Shown here in pieces: positions 47,827-56,704 of a DNA stretch of 64,000 nucleotides (the stretch's first letter is position 1; the number at the start of each line of letters is the position of its first letter). This DNA is from an uncultured Paracoccaceae bacterium (GTDB lineage: Bacteria; Pseudomonadota; Alphaproteobacteria; Rhodobacterales; Rhodobacteraceae): positions 62,001 to 126,000 of the forward strand of contig CANNFQ010000003.1 in the NCBI GenBank assembly GCA_947503925.1, read 5' to 3'. Both the position numbers and the translations under genes were made by a program. The notes beneath the pieces are model-generated. The model was not told the DNA's origin. It searched no databases and worked only from the letters and a program-made list of their open reading frames with translations.

Positions 47827-48518
47827 CAGAGCCGCTATTACTGCTTCCCGGCATGATGTGTGATGCCCGCCTCTATAGCCCGCAGATCGCCGCCTTTTCG
47901 CATGAACGCCCAGTGATGGTCGCCCCGTTCGGGCTGCATCACACGGTCGCGGCGATTGCAGCGGAGGTGCTTGCGATGGCCCCGCCCCGCTTTGCCCTTG
48001 CGGGCCTGTCGATGGGCGGGATCGTTGCGATGGAAGTGATCCGTCAGGCCCCTGACCGGATCACCCGCCTTGCCCTGCTCGATACCAATCCCAAGGCGGA
48101 AGCGGACGAAATTGCCGCCCGTCGCGAACCGCAGATCGCCAAGGTTCAATCAGGTCAATTGCGCGCCGTGATGCGCGACGAGATGAAACCGAACTACCTG
48201 ACTGATGGGCCGCATATGGGCCGGATCCTTGATTTGTGCATGGCGATGGCTGAAACGATCGGGCCGGAAGCGTTCGTTGCCCAATCCCGCGCCCTGCAGT
48301 CCCGTCCAAACCAGCAAGACACGCTGCGCGGCGTTACCGTGCCAACATTGATCCTGTGTGGTGAGGATGACGCGCTTTGCCCGCTGCACCGCCATGAATT
48401 GATGCATGATCTGATCCCCGGGTCGGTCCTGACCGTGATCAAGGGCGCGGGCCATCTGCCTACGCTGGAACAACCTGACATAACCAATGAGGCTTTGGCA
48501 AAATGGCTGACATCGTGA
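47823..48518 (+). CDS. Alpha/beta hydrolase
   Basis: The 231-residue protein has [13 protein letters not shown] at the oxyanion region, a nucleophile elbow [28 protein letters not shown] for the acid residue, and [12 protein letters not shown] with the catalytic His. There is no signal peptide. The substrate is unknown. It overlaps rnhA by four bases and the RraA-like gene by sixteen, so the three are translated together. Confidence 0.87.
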   Translation: MTEPLLLLPGMMCDARLYSPQIAAFSHERPVMVAPFGLHHTVAAIAAEVLAMAPPRFALAGLSMGGIVAMEVIRQAPDRITRLALLDTNPKAEADEIAARREPQIAKVQSGQLRAVMRDEMKPNYLTDGPHMGRILDLCMAMAETIGPEAFVAQSRALQSRPNQQDTLRGVTVPTLILCGEDDALCPLHRHELMHDLIPGSVLTVIKGAGHLPTLEQPDITNEALAKWLTS

Positions 48519-49210
48519 TCCCCGACGACCTGCTGGCGCTGCTACGACGGGTCGATACGCCCACCGTCTGCAACGCCATCGAAGTGGCCCAAGGCAAACG
48601 CGGCTTTGACGCCTATACCAAGGGGACGATGCAAATCTCGGCCCCCGGTGAGGTGATGGTCGGCTTTGCCCGCACTGCCAAGATTGCGGGCCGCGAACAG
48701 CCGACAGAAAGCCCCGATGTGATCCGCGCCCGCCGGTTGGACTATTTCCGCAGCATGGCCGCAGGGCCGCGCCCGGCCATTGCCGTTCTGGAAGACGTGG
48801 ATTTCCCCAATTGCGTCAGCGCCTGGTGGGGCGAAGTCCATACCAATGTGCATAAAGGGCTGGGCCTGAACGGTGCGCTGACCAATGGTGTGATGCGCGA
48901 TCTGGGTGATCTCGCGGATGGGTTTCCGGTGGTTGCCGGGTCCATCGGGCCAAGCCATGCCTTTGTGCATGTTCGCGAATTGGGCACGCCGGTGAATGTT
49001 TTTGGCATGACCGTCAATCAGGGCGATCTGGTGCATGCGGACCGGCATGGTGGGCTGGTCATCCCGCCCGAGGTGATCCCGGACCTGAAAGCGGCGATTG
49101 AAAAGATGTGGGCGGGCGAAAAGATTATTCTGGGGCCAGCGAAAGAGCCTGGGTTCGATTTGGATAAGTTATTGGAGGCATGGGCTGCCTTTGAGAAGGC
49201 GCGGACATAG
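48503..49210 (+). CDS. RraA family protein (aldolase/decarboxylase-like)
   Basis: The 235-residue protein has the RraA fold signs RRVDTPTVCNAIEVAQG, NGALTNGVMRDLGDLADGF and DLVHADRHGGLVIP. The family includes HMG/CHA aldolases and oxaloacetate decarboxylases as well as the RNase E inhibitor RraA. The extra length and the RDLG-plus-D catalytic pattern favour a metal-dependent aldolase over RraA itself; that is inference. It ends the plus-strand chain. Confidence 0.85.
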   Translation: MADIVIPDDLLALLRRVDTPTVCNAIEVAQGKRGFDAYTKGTMQISAPGEVMVGFARTAKIAGREQPTESPDVIRARRLDYFRSMAAGPRPAIAVLEDVDFPNCVSAWWGEVHTNVHKGLGLNGALTNGVMRDLGDLADGFPVVAGSIGPSHAFVHVRELGTPVNVFGMTVNQGDLVHADRHGGLVIPPEVIPDLKAAIEKMWAGEKIILGPAKEPGFDLDKLLEAWAAFEKART

Positions 49211-49321
49211 CCGGATACCGCCTGCCCAATTAAGGCAAGGGGCGTTTCCAAAGGTGTCATATAACTGTCATATTCGCGCGCTACGCAAAAGATGCAAAAA
49301 GAGAAAACATAGGAGGCTCCG

Positions 49322-49969
49322 ATGACCTCTCTCGACAATCAGCTATGGGAGCTGATCAAGACGCATAAGATGCCCGACGATGCCGCAGGCACACCATTCA
49401 CCGAACAACTGATGGCCGAAAATCGCATCTCGCGCGACACTGCAACGGTCGCTATCGCGGAATATCAGAAGTTCATGTACCTTTGCGCCACACGATCAGC
49501 GCGCAATGTCCCCTCGAAAGCAGTCGATTTGGTCTGGCATTTGCACATGCAACACAGCCGCGACTATTGGGACGTTTTCTGCAAAAAACTGGGTAAACCA
49601 GTCCACCATAACCCCGGGGGTCACGGTGCCCAGCATCTGGATGACTACAAAGCCACCGTCAAAGCCTACAGAAACCTGTTTGGGGGCCCGCCAAAAGGGA
49701 TTTGGAAGCTGAACAATAAATTTGGCAGTTTTTTTATTCTGATCGTCTCGGCGATTTTCATTTACATCGGCGTTGGCGCGATCACTCAAGATGACAATCT
49801 TCTGTTTGGGATCCTTTGGCTAGGCATCCCACTTTACCTTTTTGTAACCGCGCTCAATGGCCTGACCACGAAAGCTGAGTTCACGTTGATTTTTGAACAT
49901 GATGACCCTTTCGCTGACGCGGATGCGGGTGACTGTGGCTCAGGAGATTGTGGCGGTTGCGGCGATTGA
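49322..49969 (+). CDS. Glycine-rich-domain-like membrane protein with Cys/Gly tail
   Basis: The 215-residue protein has an N-terminal domain with KAVDLVWHLHMQHSRDYW and a KPVHHNPGGH cluster, similar to the first half of GRDP/DUF1399 proteins. Two membrane helices (~134-152 and ~160-179) follow. The last residues are CGSGDCGGCGD, a possible metal-binding or low-complexity tail, as in TIGR04222-type proteins. Function unknown. An AGGAGG site lies at 49311-49316, close to the ATG. It is a single gene with a 111-base upstream gap. Confidence 0.75.
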   Translation: MTSLDNQLWELIKTHKMPDDAAGTPFTEQLMAENRISRDTATVAIAEYQKFMYLCATRSARNVPSKAVDLVWHLHMQHSRDYWDVFCKKLGKPVHHNPGGHGAQHLDDYKATVKAYRNLFGGPPKGIWKLNNKFGSFFILIVSAIFIYIGVGAITQDDNLLFGILWLGIPLYLFVTALNGLTTKAEFTLIFEHDDPFADADAGDCGSGDCGGCGD

Positions 49970-50152
49970 ACTGCCAGATGTTCAGTCGGATGAGTTTTTG
50001 TTCTGTTTTGCTGGCCTGTCTTGGAACAGCAACGATAGCGATCAGTTTCGTGACCTTCGCCTGCCCGGCAAGAACACGTCACCATAGCGCCCTGTTGCGG
50101 TCATGATTTGTGGTTAAATGTTTGGAGCCTGAACCAATGGAATGACCACGTC

Positions 50153-50344
50153 ATGTACCGCTTTGCGATCCTTTTGCCCCTTCTTCTGTCGGCCTGCATG
50201 ATGGCCGAAAAGCCGGGTTATGCCACTGAGGCACGCATCAAGGATCAAGCGGTCACGCAGACCCAAGCAAGGTTTTTGCGCCAGCGCACCACGATCCATC
50301 CTACCTTTGTGCGGCCAGCACCCGCGATGCCGGGTCGCCAATAA
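50153..50344 (+). CDS. Small putative lipoprotein
   Basis: The 63-residue protein has a signal sequence MYRFAILLPLLLSAC with lipobox LSAC (Cys15), then a short charged mature part ending in Pro-rich PAPAMPGRQ. No family was recognised. The start could also be upstream at 50108, but 50153 gives a normal lipoprotein signal. A repeat fragment related to 22714-22790 follows its stop. Confidence 0.6.
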   Translation: MYRFAILLPLLLSACMMAEKPGYATEARIKDQAVTQTQARFLRQRTTIHPTFVRPAPAMPGRQ

Positions 50345-50349
50345 AGCAT

Positions 50350-50376
50350 TAGGTGATGTTTCAGGGATTTCGTCGG
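50350..50376. repeat. Partial copy of the 22751-22790 repeat
   Basis: TTAGGTGATGTTTCAGGGATTTCGTC here matches pieces of 22753-22784 (TTAGGTGAT, then GTGATGTTTCAAGTATTTCGTC). The 50350 copy lacks the left half of the palindrome. It sits between a lipoprotein gene and the convergent quinone reductase gene. Confidence 0.5.
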
Positions 50377-50391
50377 AACGTCACTGGAACG

Positions 50392-51363
50392 TCACCCGAC
50401 CTTTAGCACGATCTTGCCGATATGGGCGCTGCTTTCCATCCTCGTATGGGCGGCGGCGGCATCCGCAAGCGCGAATTCCTGATCCATGACCGGGGCGATT
50501 TTGCCCGCACTCAGCAAAGGCCAGACATGTGTGCGCAACGCATCGGCAATACGCGCCTTGGCCAGATCGGATTGCGGGCGCAGCGTTGACCCTGTCATCG
50601 TCAGACGTCGTGTCATCAGCTGGACCATGTTCAATTCAGCTTTCATCCCTTGCAAAAATGCAATCTGCACCAGCCGCCCGTCATCAGCCAACGTCTTGAG
50701 ATTGCGCTGCATATATGGCCCGCCCACCATATCGAGGATGACATCGGCACCGCCTTCGGCTTTCACTTTTTCAACAAAATCATCCGTTTTATAATTGATC
50801 GCCAGTTCCGCCCCGAGATCGCGACAGGCGGCGCATTTCTCATCCGATCCAGCGGTGGTAAAGACCCGCGCGCCCTTGGCCCTTGCCAGTTGGATCGCCG
50901 TAGTCCCGATCCCCGAACTGCCACCATGGACAAGAAATTTCTCGCCCGCCTGTAGCCCGCCACGCATAAAAACATTGGACCAGACGGTAAAGAATGTCTC
51001 GGGCAGGCATGCCGCCTGTTTCAGGGACAGCCCATCCGGCACGGGCAAACAATGGGCAGCGGGGGTTGCCACATAGTTCGCATAGCCGCCACCGGGCAAA
51101 AGGGCGCAGACCTGATCGCCGATCTGCGGGTTGGTGACGCCTGCACCAACGGCCACAACTTCGCCCGCGGCCTCCAGCCCCGGCAGATCGCTGGCCCCGG
51201 GTGGCGGGTTATAAAGCCCCGCACGTTGCAAGGCATCGGGCCGGTTGACCCCGGCATAGGCCAGTTTGATCACCACCTGATCATGGGCCGGGTCCGGCAT
51301 CGGGCGTTCCGTCAGAGCCAATACCTCCGGCCCGCCAGGTTTTGTGATTTCAACTGCTTGCAT
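50392..51363 (-). CDS. NAD(P)H quinone oxidoreductase (zinc-less MDR family, PIG3-like)
   Basis: The 323-residue protein belongs to the medium-chain dehydrogenase family. QAVEITKPGGPEVLALTERP is at the N-terminus, then YAGVNRPDALQRAGLYNPPPG, and LVHGGSSGIGTTAIQLA forms the NADPH site. The cysteines for catalytic zinc are missing. PIG3/Qor-like enzymes reduce quinones or other electrophiles. It starts 62 bases after the COQ9 stop in the same direction, so a ubiquinone-related unit is possible. Confidence 0.88.
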   Translation of the reverse strand: MQAVEITKPGGPEVLALTERPMPDPAHDQVVIKLAYAGVNRPDALQRAGLYNPPPGASDLPGLEAAGEVVAVGAGVTNPQIGDQVCALLPGGGYANYVATPAAHCLPVPDGLSLKQAACLPETFFTVWSNVFMRGGLQAGEKFLVHGGSSGIGTTAIQLARAKGARVFTTAGSDEKCAACRDLGAELAINYKTDDFVEKVKAEGGADVILDMVGGPYMQRNLKTLADDGRLVQIAFLQGMKAELNMVQLMTRRLTMTGSTLRPQSDLAKARIADALRTHVWPLLSAGKIAPVMDQEFALADAAAAHTRMESSAHIGKIVLKVG

Positions 51364-51425
51364 CGCGGCACCCCATTTGCGTCATCGTCAGAATATGGGC
51401 AAAGCCGGGTCGATTGACCAGCGCG

Positions 51426-52124
51426 TTACTGCTGGTCGCGCCAGATCCCCGGCAGGTCAATATCCGGGACCTTGGCCGGGGCCGCGATCCCCGACATCAT
51501 TCGCGCCAACGGCCCGGTCACGGGTTTCAGCAACGGGTTCGCCTTCACCTGCGCCTTGATTTTTTCAAACTGCATCACGTCATCGATCCGCCGGTCGATG
51601 AAGGCATCGGTCGCCTGCGCATCAAGGCTGTCATCGCCCAGCCAATACAGCACAACCGAGGCATAGACACCTGAAAGCGTGACCCGTTTTGTGTACCAGT
51701 TCACATCGCGCGATGTGTCGCCCAGCGCTGTCCAGATCGCATCTGCCGTCCCCCAGATCAGCTTGGCCCCATCCGCTGCCATATGTGGCAGGGCAAAAAG
51801 GGCGGTGCCCCGGCGCACAGCTTCCTTGTCGTCCACGGCGCGAATGCGCAGGCGGATTGCATGGGCGACCTTGTCACGAAACCGCATATCGGACAGATCG
51901 GCATCTTTCAGGGCGGCGACCATCGCCGCATCGCCCCGCTGGTGGTAAGCCACGGCCAGATCAGCCGCCCCGCGCGGGCACAGGGTTTTGGCATGCGCTG
52001 GATCAATCCCAACCTCGGCAACCGCCGCATTGAAGGCCGTTGGCGCCCAGCCGTCAAAGGCAACATGTGGCAGGATCGCATCGATCAGCTTGTCTTTGGC
52101 AGGGTCGATTGGGGTATTGATCAT
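51426..52124 (-). CDS. COQ9 family ubiquinone biosynthesis protein
   Basis: The 232-residue protein has the COQ9 pattern. LIDAILPHVAFDGWAPTAFNAA begins a TetR-like helical domain, then FRDKVAHAIRLRI, and DVNWYTKRVTLSGVYASVVLYWLGDD is the family hallmark. COQ9 binds lipids and presents quinone intermediates to COQ7. The ATG at 52124 has an AGGAG site eight bases upstream. It is divergent from rpsU, a recurring neighbourhood in this group. Confidence 0.9.
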   Translation of the reverse strand: MINTPIDPAKDKLIDAILPHVAFDGWAPTAFNAAVAEVGIDPAHAKTLCPRGAADLAVAYHQRGDAAMVAALKDADLSDMRFRDKVAHAIRLRIRAVDDKEAVRRGTALFALPHMAADGAKLIWGTADAIWTALGDTSRDVNWYTKRVTLSGVYASVVLYWLGDDSLDAQATDAFIDRRIDDVMQFEKIKAQVKANPLLKPVTGPLARMMSGIAAPAKVPDIDLPGIWRDQQ

Positions 52125-52146
52125 CGGTCGCACTCCTCTCGTCAGG

Positions 52147-52178
52147 CACTAGACAAACTAGTGCACCCTTGCTATGTG
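52147..52178 (+). promoter_or_regulatory. Possible rpsU promoter with short palindrome
   Basis: TAGACA (52150-52155), 17 bases, then TATGTG (52173-52178) is a fair sigma-70 promoter about 50 bases before rpsU. A CACTAG-ACAAA-CTAGTG inverted repeat (52147-52163) overlaps the -35, possibly an operator. Confidence 0.35.
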
Positions 52179-52230
52179 CCCACTTCCTGCAATTTTTGCA
52201 AATCCAACTTAGAAAGGTGGTGTAAACCAC

Positions 52231-52437
52231 ATGCAGGTTAGTGTTCGTGATAACAACGTCGATCAGGCGTTGCGTGCTCTGAAGAAGAAACTTCAGCGTG
52301 AAGGTGTTTTTCGTGAAATGAAGCTCAAGCAGCATTTCGAAAAGCCCTCCGTGCGTAAAGCGCGCGAGAAAGCAGAAGCGATCCGCCGTCAGCGCAAGCT
52401 GGCGCGCAAGAAGCTCCAGCGCGAAGGTCTGCTGTAA
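52231..52437 (+). CDS. rpsU: 30S ribosomal protein S21
   Basis: The 68-residue protein starts [24 protein letters not shown] and continues [19 protein letters not shown], the S21 signature, with an Arg/Lys-rich tail. It is part of the small ribosomal subunit platform. AAAGGTGG lies upstream of the ATG. A strong terminator follows at 52465-52497. Confidence 0.97.
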   Translation: MQVSVRDNNVDQALRALKKKLQREGVFREMKLKQHFEKPSVRKAREKAEAIRRQRKLARKKLQREGLL

Positions 52438-52464
52438 AGCAACCTTTCGACGTGACGATCAAGA

Positions 52465-52497
52465 AACCCCCGGCTGAGCGATCAGGCGGGGGTTTTT
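52465..52497 (+). terminator. Rho-independent terminator of rpsU
   Basis: AACCCCCG (52465-52472) pairs with CGGGGGTT (52487-52494) and the run TTTTT (52493-52497) follows. The stem is GC-rich with a 14-base loop. It lies 27 bases after the rpsU stop. Confidence 0.85.
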
Positions 52498-52726
52498 CTA
52501 TGCGGTGTTTGGAGTTTGCACAGCGTTATCGCTGGCAAGTTGATCGCTTCATAAAAAAGGTATCGTCAATTCTACGGACATTACCGCCCCTTGGACTATG
52601 CACTTGGATGATCGCTTTGCTTGTTTTCGCAAGTAGCCAAAAAACACCTTTGGCGAAAGGTGGCCGTCAGTAGTTGGTGCGAAGTTGATAGGGGTGAAGA
52701 CATCTTATTGAAATTAGGGTTGAAAT
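52498..52726. other. Gene-free stretch after rpsU
   Basis: This AT-richer stretch lies between the rpsU terminator and the end of the HAD gene. A 73-codon frame from 52452 runs through it but has no ribosome site and starts inside the terminator. I see no gene, RNA or repeat here that I can support. Confidence 0.4.
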
Positions 52727-53365
52727 CTAAACATCACCCAACTGAATGACACTCATCCCCGCCGTCGTTGCAGCTTGGACGCCTTGCGGCGAGTCTTCCA
52801 GGACCAGGATTTTCCCATGCGCCTGCCCCAACCGCTCTGCTGCCAACAGGAACATGGCAGGGGATGGCTTGGGGGGAACGCCGTCCGAAATGCAGACCAC
52901 CGTATTGAACAAATCCCGGATTTTCACCGTCGCCAGCAAAAGGTTGCAGACCGGGCGTTCTCCGTTGGTGGCGACGGCCAGTGGTATGGCGCGTTCCCGC
53001 AAGGCCATTGCCAGATTGATCGCCTCTGGAATTGGCCGCGCGAGATGGGCGAAGCTGTCGTAATGCGCTATGCTGGCCTGACAGGCCCGTTCCACGTCAA
53101 ACGCGGTGCCGATGGTATCCCGAAACGCCTCAAAAAGACTTGTTCGATCCAGCCCATTGCGCGCGGCATACCATTCCGCCGACATCTCGTGCCCTTGGTC
53201 TTGCGTCGCCGCTTGCAGGCAGCGCGTATGCACGTCCGAGCTGTCAATCAGCGTTCCGTCGCAGTCAAAGATCACCGCGTCGAAATTCGCGGATTCGATC
53301 ATTCTAAGCCAATCATCAGACAGCAGGCTTTGGGTTTTGCTCGCATTGTACCAAGTCGATTGCAT
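52727..53365 (-). CDS. HAD family sugar-phosphatase-like hydrolase
   Basis: The protein has up to 212 residues. Motif I is FDAVIFDCDGTLIDSSDV, followed by an RNGLDRTSLFEAF cap segment, motif II LAVATNGERPV, Lys in DGVPPKPSPAMF and motif IV VLEDSPQGVQAATTAG. This resembles YqaB-like sugar phosphatases. The start is the ATG at 53365, two bases after the ABC ATPase stop, or an internal ATG at 53302. It is the last gene of the importer operon, so dephosphorylating the imported compound is a plausible role. Confidence 0.87.
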   Translation of the reverse strand: MQSTWYNASKTQSLLSDDWLRMIESANFDAVIFDCDGTLIDSSDVHTRCLQAATQDQGHEMSAEWYAARNGLDRTSLFEAFRDTIGTAFDVERACQASIAHYDSFAHLARPIPEAINLAMALRERAIPLAVATNGERPVCNLLLATVKIRDLFNTVVCISDGVPPKPSPAMFLLAAERLGQAHGKILVLEDSPQGVQAATTAGMSVIQLGDV

Positions 53366-53367
53366 GA

Positions 53368-54435
53368 CTATGCAGCCACGATCCGCGCGTGATCTGCGAC
53401 AATTCCTACCGAAACCGCATCGCCTTGCTGAAAGGGCTCTGCCTGAACGGGCGAGATGATGAACAGCGACCCGACATCCGTTTGCACAGTGTATTGGATT
53501 TCTTTGCCCAGATACGCCGCATAGGTGACTTCGCCTTTCAACCCTGGCAGCCCTGACGCACCGAGGTTCAAGGCGTGGGGGCGCAAGACCATTTGGGCGC
53601 TACGGTTCGCGATATCGGAGCTTGGAACCGTGTAACGTTGACCGTCCAGAACGGCAGTGGCGGCCCCATCGGCAACTTTCTCGATATCGCAGGCGACAAG
53701 GTTCGCATCACCGATGAAGTCCGCGATAAAGGCGGAGTTCGGGGCTTCGTAAAGGTCAGCGGGTGTGCCGATCTGCGCGATTTCGGCGTTGTTCATGACG
53801 ATGATGTTGTCCGATACGGCCATCGCTTCTTCTTGGTCGTGGGTCACATAAACCGCTGTCAGACCAAGGCGCTGCTGGATCTGGCGGATTTCCTCGCGGA
53901 CGTGACGGCGCAGTTTGGCGTCGAGGTTGGACAAGGGTTCATCGAGCAATAAAACCTCGGGTTCCAGCACAATGGCGCGGGCCACCGCGACGCGTTGCTG
54001 TTGGCCGCCAGACAATTCACTTGGGAGGCGATCACCGAAACCGGCGAGGCCGACAAGCTCCAACCCGTCTTCGGCCTTCGCGTTGGCTTCGGCCCTTGGC
54101 ACAGATTTCACCGTCAGCCCGTAGGCCACGTTTTCGCGCACCGTCATATGCGGGAACAGCGCGTAGGATTGGAACACCATCGACACCTTGCGGTAGGTCG
54201 CGGTCAGGTGGGTGACGTCTTCGCCGCCGATGAAAATCTTGCCCTCGGTCGCCATTTCCAGCCCCGCGATCAGGCGCAGGGTTGTGGTCTTGCCACAGCC
54301 ACTTGGCCCCAGAAGGGTGACAAGCTTGCCGGGCTCAATGGCCAGATCCAGTTTCTTGAGCGCTGTGACATCGCCGTATTTCTTAACGACGCCTTCGAAG
54401 CGGACGGAGCCTGTTTGTGTATCTTTCATGTTCAT
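53368..54435 (-). CDS. ABC importer ATP-binding protein (AfuC/FbpC/PotA-like)
   Basis: The 355-residue ATPase has Walker A GPSGCGKTTT, Q-loop VFQSYALFPHMTV, signature LSGGQQQRVAVA and Walker B VLLLDEPLSNLD. The H-loop is YVTHDQEEAM, and a C-terminal TOBE domain (~270-355) is typical of sugar, phosphonate and ferric-ion importers. It follows the permease gene by four bases. The substrate follows from the binding protein, not from this subunit. Confidence 0.93.
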   Translation of the reverse strand: MNMKDTQTGSVRFEGVVKKYGDVTALKKLDLAIEPGKLVTLLGPSGCGKTTTLRLIAGLEMATEGKIFIGGEDVTHLTATYRKVSMVFQSYALFPHMTVRENVAYGLTVKSVPRAEANAKAEDGLELVGLAGFGDRLPSELSGGQQQRVAVARAIVLEPEVLLLDEPLSNLDAKLRRHVREEIRQIQQRLGLTAVYVTHDQEEAMAVSDNIIVMNNAEIAQIGTPADLYEAPNSAFIADFIGDANLVACDIEKVADGAATAVLDGQRYTVPSSDIANRSAQMVLRPHALNLGASGLPGLKGEVTYAAYLGKEIQYTVQTDVGSLFIISPVQAEPFQQGDAVSVGIVADHARIVAA

Positions 54436-54439
54436 TTCC

Positions 54440-56611
54440 TCACGCCGCTTTTGCGGTTTGTTGAACGCGGTCAGTGCGGCGCAAGCGGCGCGTGCCGACC
54501 AGAAGTTGCATCAGAAGGATGGCGGCCAGCATCGTCACAATCAGCACCGCCGAATAAGCGATGGCGAGGCCAAATTCGCCGTTCTCGACCCGCCCGACGA
54601 TAAACGCCGTGGCCATGTTGTGCTTGGCGCTGACCAGAAAGATCACCGCGCTGACGGATGTGATCGCCCGCACAAAGCTGTAGGTGAGGGCCGCCAAAAT
54701 CGCAGGCCCCATCAGTGGCAGGATCACGCGGCGCACGGTGGTGAAACTGTTGGCACCAAGGGTGATTGAGGCCTCGTCCAAACTCTTGTCTAGCTGGCTC
54801 ATCGCCGCGATCCCGCCGCGCACGCCCACGGGCATGTTGCGGAAGACGAAGACGATGATCAGGATGATCGACGTACCGGTCAGTTCGATCGGCGGGAAGT
54901 TGAAGGCCATGATATAGCTGACCCCGATCACCGTACCCGGAATGGCAAAGCTGAGCATCGTTGAGAATTCAAAGGCATCCTTGCCGACGAATTTCTGGCG
55001 CACCAGTAGGTAGGCGGTGGACAGACCCACAATCGCTGTCAGCGGTGCCGCGATGGACGAGATCGTCAGCGTCGTAAAATAGCTGTCCCACGCCACCCCA
55101 GTCAGGCGCCGGTTCTCAAAATCGATCCCGAAGGCGCGGATGTAGTGATCGAAGGTAAAGCTGTGGTTGTAGCCCCAAAGTTTCACGAAGCTGCCGAAGA
55201 TGATCATCGAATAGACGATCAGCGTCAGCGCCGCCCATGGCAGGGCGATGGCGTAGCACAGCCCCTTGAGCACCGGGTTCAGGCCAGCGTTTTGGCCGCT
55301 GTCGGCCTTACCCGTGATCGTCGCGTAGGACTTTTTGCCAAGCCACAGACGTTGCGCGATGAAGGCGGACATGGTCAGCGACAACAAGGCAATGGCGAGG
55401 ATCGCAGCCTTGGCCGGGTCGGCGACCGCACCCACGATGGCAAAGAAAATCTCGGTCGAGAGCACGCTATAACCGCTCCCCAACACCAGTGGATTCCCGA
55501 AGTCGGCGATGCTTTCGATGAAACCCAGCAAGAAGGCGTTTGCCAGGCCCGGCCGCATCAGCGGCAGCGACACATAGCGGAAGGTCTGCCAGCGGTCTGC
55601 GTCCAATGTCTGCGAGGCTTCTTCCATGGATGGACTGACGCCTTGGACGACGCCGATCAGGACCAGAAAGGCGATGGGCGTGAAGGACAGCAGCTGCGCG
55701 AAATAGACACCCCAGAAGCCATACAGCCAGCGGGTCTGTTCCCATCCGAACAGGTCGGCAAAAAACTCGGTCACCGTGCCCGCGCGGCCGAACAGAAGGA
55801 TCAGCGCAAGGCCGATCACGAATGGTGGCGTGATGATGGGCAGCACCGTCAGGACCCGCAGGACCTTCTTTGCGCGGAAGTCGGTGCGGGTGAAGATCAG
55901 GGCGAATGCCAGGCCAAGCACGGTCGTACCCAGCCCGGTCATGACCCCAAGGAACAGCGAGTTGATGGCCACGCCACAAGAGCGGGGACCAATGAGGCAG
56001 CCAAGGCCCCATATATCGCTGCTGAAGAAGCGCGGGAAGAATTGGGTCAGGGAATACCCGCCCTCAACCTCAAAGGCGCGGACCAGAATGTGGATCACCG
56101 GGAAGAAGACGAAAATGCCGACAAGGGCGATGATCAGGCCGATGGTGCTGACGACAAAGGCGTCGCCCTGTCCTTTGCCTGATTGAGACAGCGAAATGGT
56201 GGCGGCAAACAGCAGGGCAATCGCGCAAATGCCGGCACCGGCCCCCATGCCTGCTTGTCCGGCCATGATCCCGTCACCGGTCAACACCCCTTCGAACACC
56301 CGAGGCCCTGCGCGCACGATGATAAGCCCCTGAACCGCCATGAAGAACAGACCTGCGCCGGCGGTGCCCAGCGTCAGGCGCGCGCGTTTCACAGGTTCTG
56401 GAATGGTCAATTGCAGGATTGTCGCTACGACAAGGGCCAGACCCGCCGGGGCCAACCACCACTGACCTGCTAGCGTGCCAAAAAGACCGGTCGCCGCGAC
56501 GCCGTCCGTGATCCACCTTGGGTCAAACAGACCGTCATCGGTCATATGCCACGGCAGCAAAACAAAACTGGCAAGCCCAAGAGCCAGCCAAATCAGGATT
56601 GTCTTTTTCAT
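54440..56611 (-). CDS. Fused ABC importer permease (AfuB/FbpB-like)
   Basis: The 723-residue membrane protein contains two permease modules in one chain, each with an inner-membrane EAA-type loop. They are EEASQTLDADRWQTFRYVSLPLMRPG (first half) and DEASITLGANSFTTVRRVILPLMGP (second half). N-terminal hydrophobic segments precede the first module. Fused permeases are typical of AfuB/FbpB-type importers for ferric ion or phosphorylated organics. It lies between the binding protein (upstream, 93 bases) and the ATPase. Confidence 0.93.
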   Translation of the reverse strand: MKKTILIWLALGLASFVLLPWHMTDDGLFDPRWITDGVAATGLFGTLAGQWWLAPAGLALVVATILQLTIPEPVKRARLTLGTAGAGLFFMAVQGLIIVRAGPRVFEGVLTGDGIMAGQAGMGAGAGICAIALLFAATISLSQSGKGQGDAFVVSTIGLIIALVGIFVFFPVIHILVRAFEVEGGYSLTQFFPRFFSSDIWGLGCLIGPRSCGVAINSLFLGVMTGLGTTVLGLAFALIFTRTDFRAKKVLRVLTVLPIITPPFVIGLALILLFGRAGTVTEFFADLFGWEQTRWLYGFWGVYFAQLLSFTPIAFLVLIGVVQGVSPSMEEASQTLDADRWQTFRYVSLPLMRPGLANAFLLGFIESIADFGNPLVLGSGYSVLSTEIFFAIVGAVADPAKAAILAIALLSLTMSAFIAQRLWLGKKSYATITGKADSGQNAGLNPVLKGLCYAIALPWAALTLIVYSMIIFGSFVKLWGYNHSFTFDHYIRAFGIDFENRRLTGVAWDSYFTTLTISSIAAPLTAIVGLSTAYLLVRQKFVGKDAFEFSTMLSFAIPGTVIGVSYIMAFNFPPIELTGTSIILIIVFVFRNMPVGVRGGIAAMSQLDKSLDEASITLGANSFTTVRRVILPLMGPAILAALTYSFVRAITSVSAVIFLVSAKHNMATAFIVGRVENGEFGLAIAYSAVLIVTMLAAILLMQLLVGTRRLRRTDRVQQTAKAA

Positions 56612-56704
56612 CTATGTATCCGCATGAGTAAGGTGATGTCCCGCCCAAGCGGGACATCCGTATCTCTTGGCCCACCAACACGGAGGGCCAAGAACTTGGG
56701 AGGA

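Noticed and set aside
52452-52673. 73-codon frame resembling a transposase C-terminus (RWQVDRFIKKV)
   Set aside because: The similarity is limited to about ten residues and the frame starts inside the rpsU terminator.
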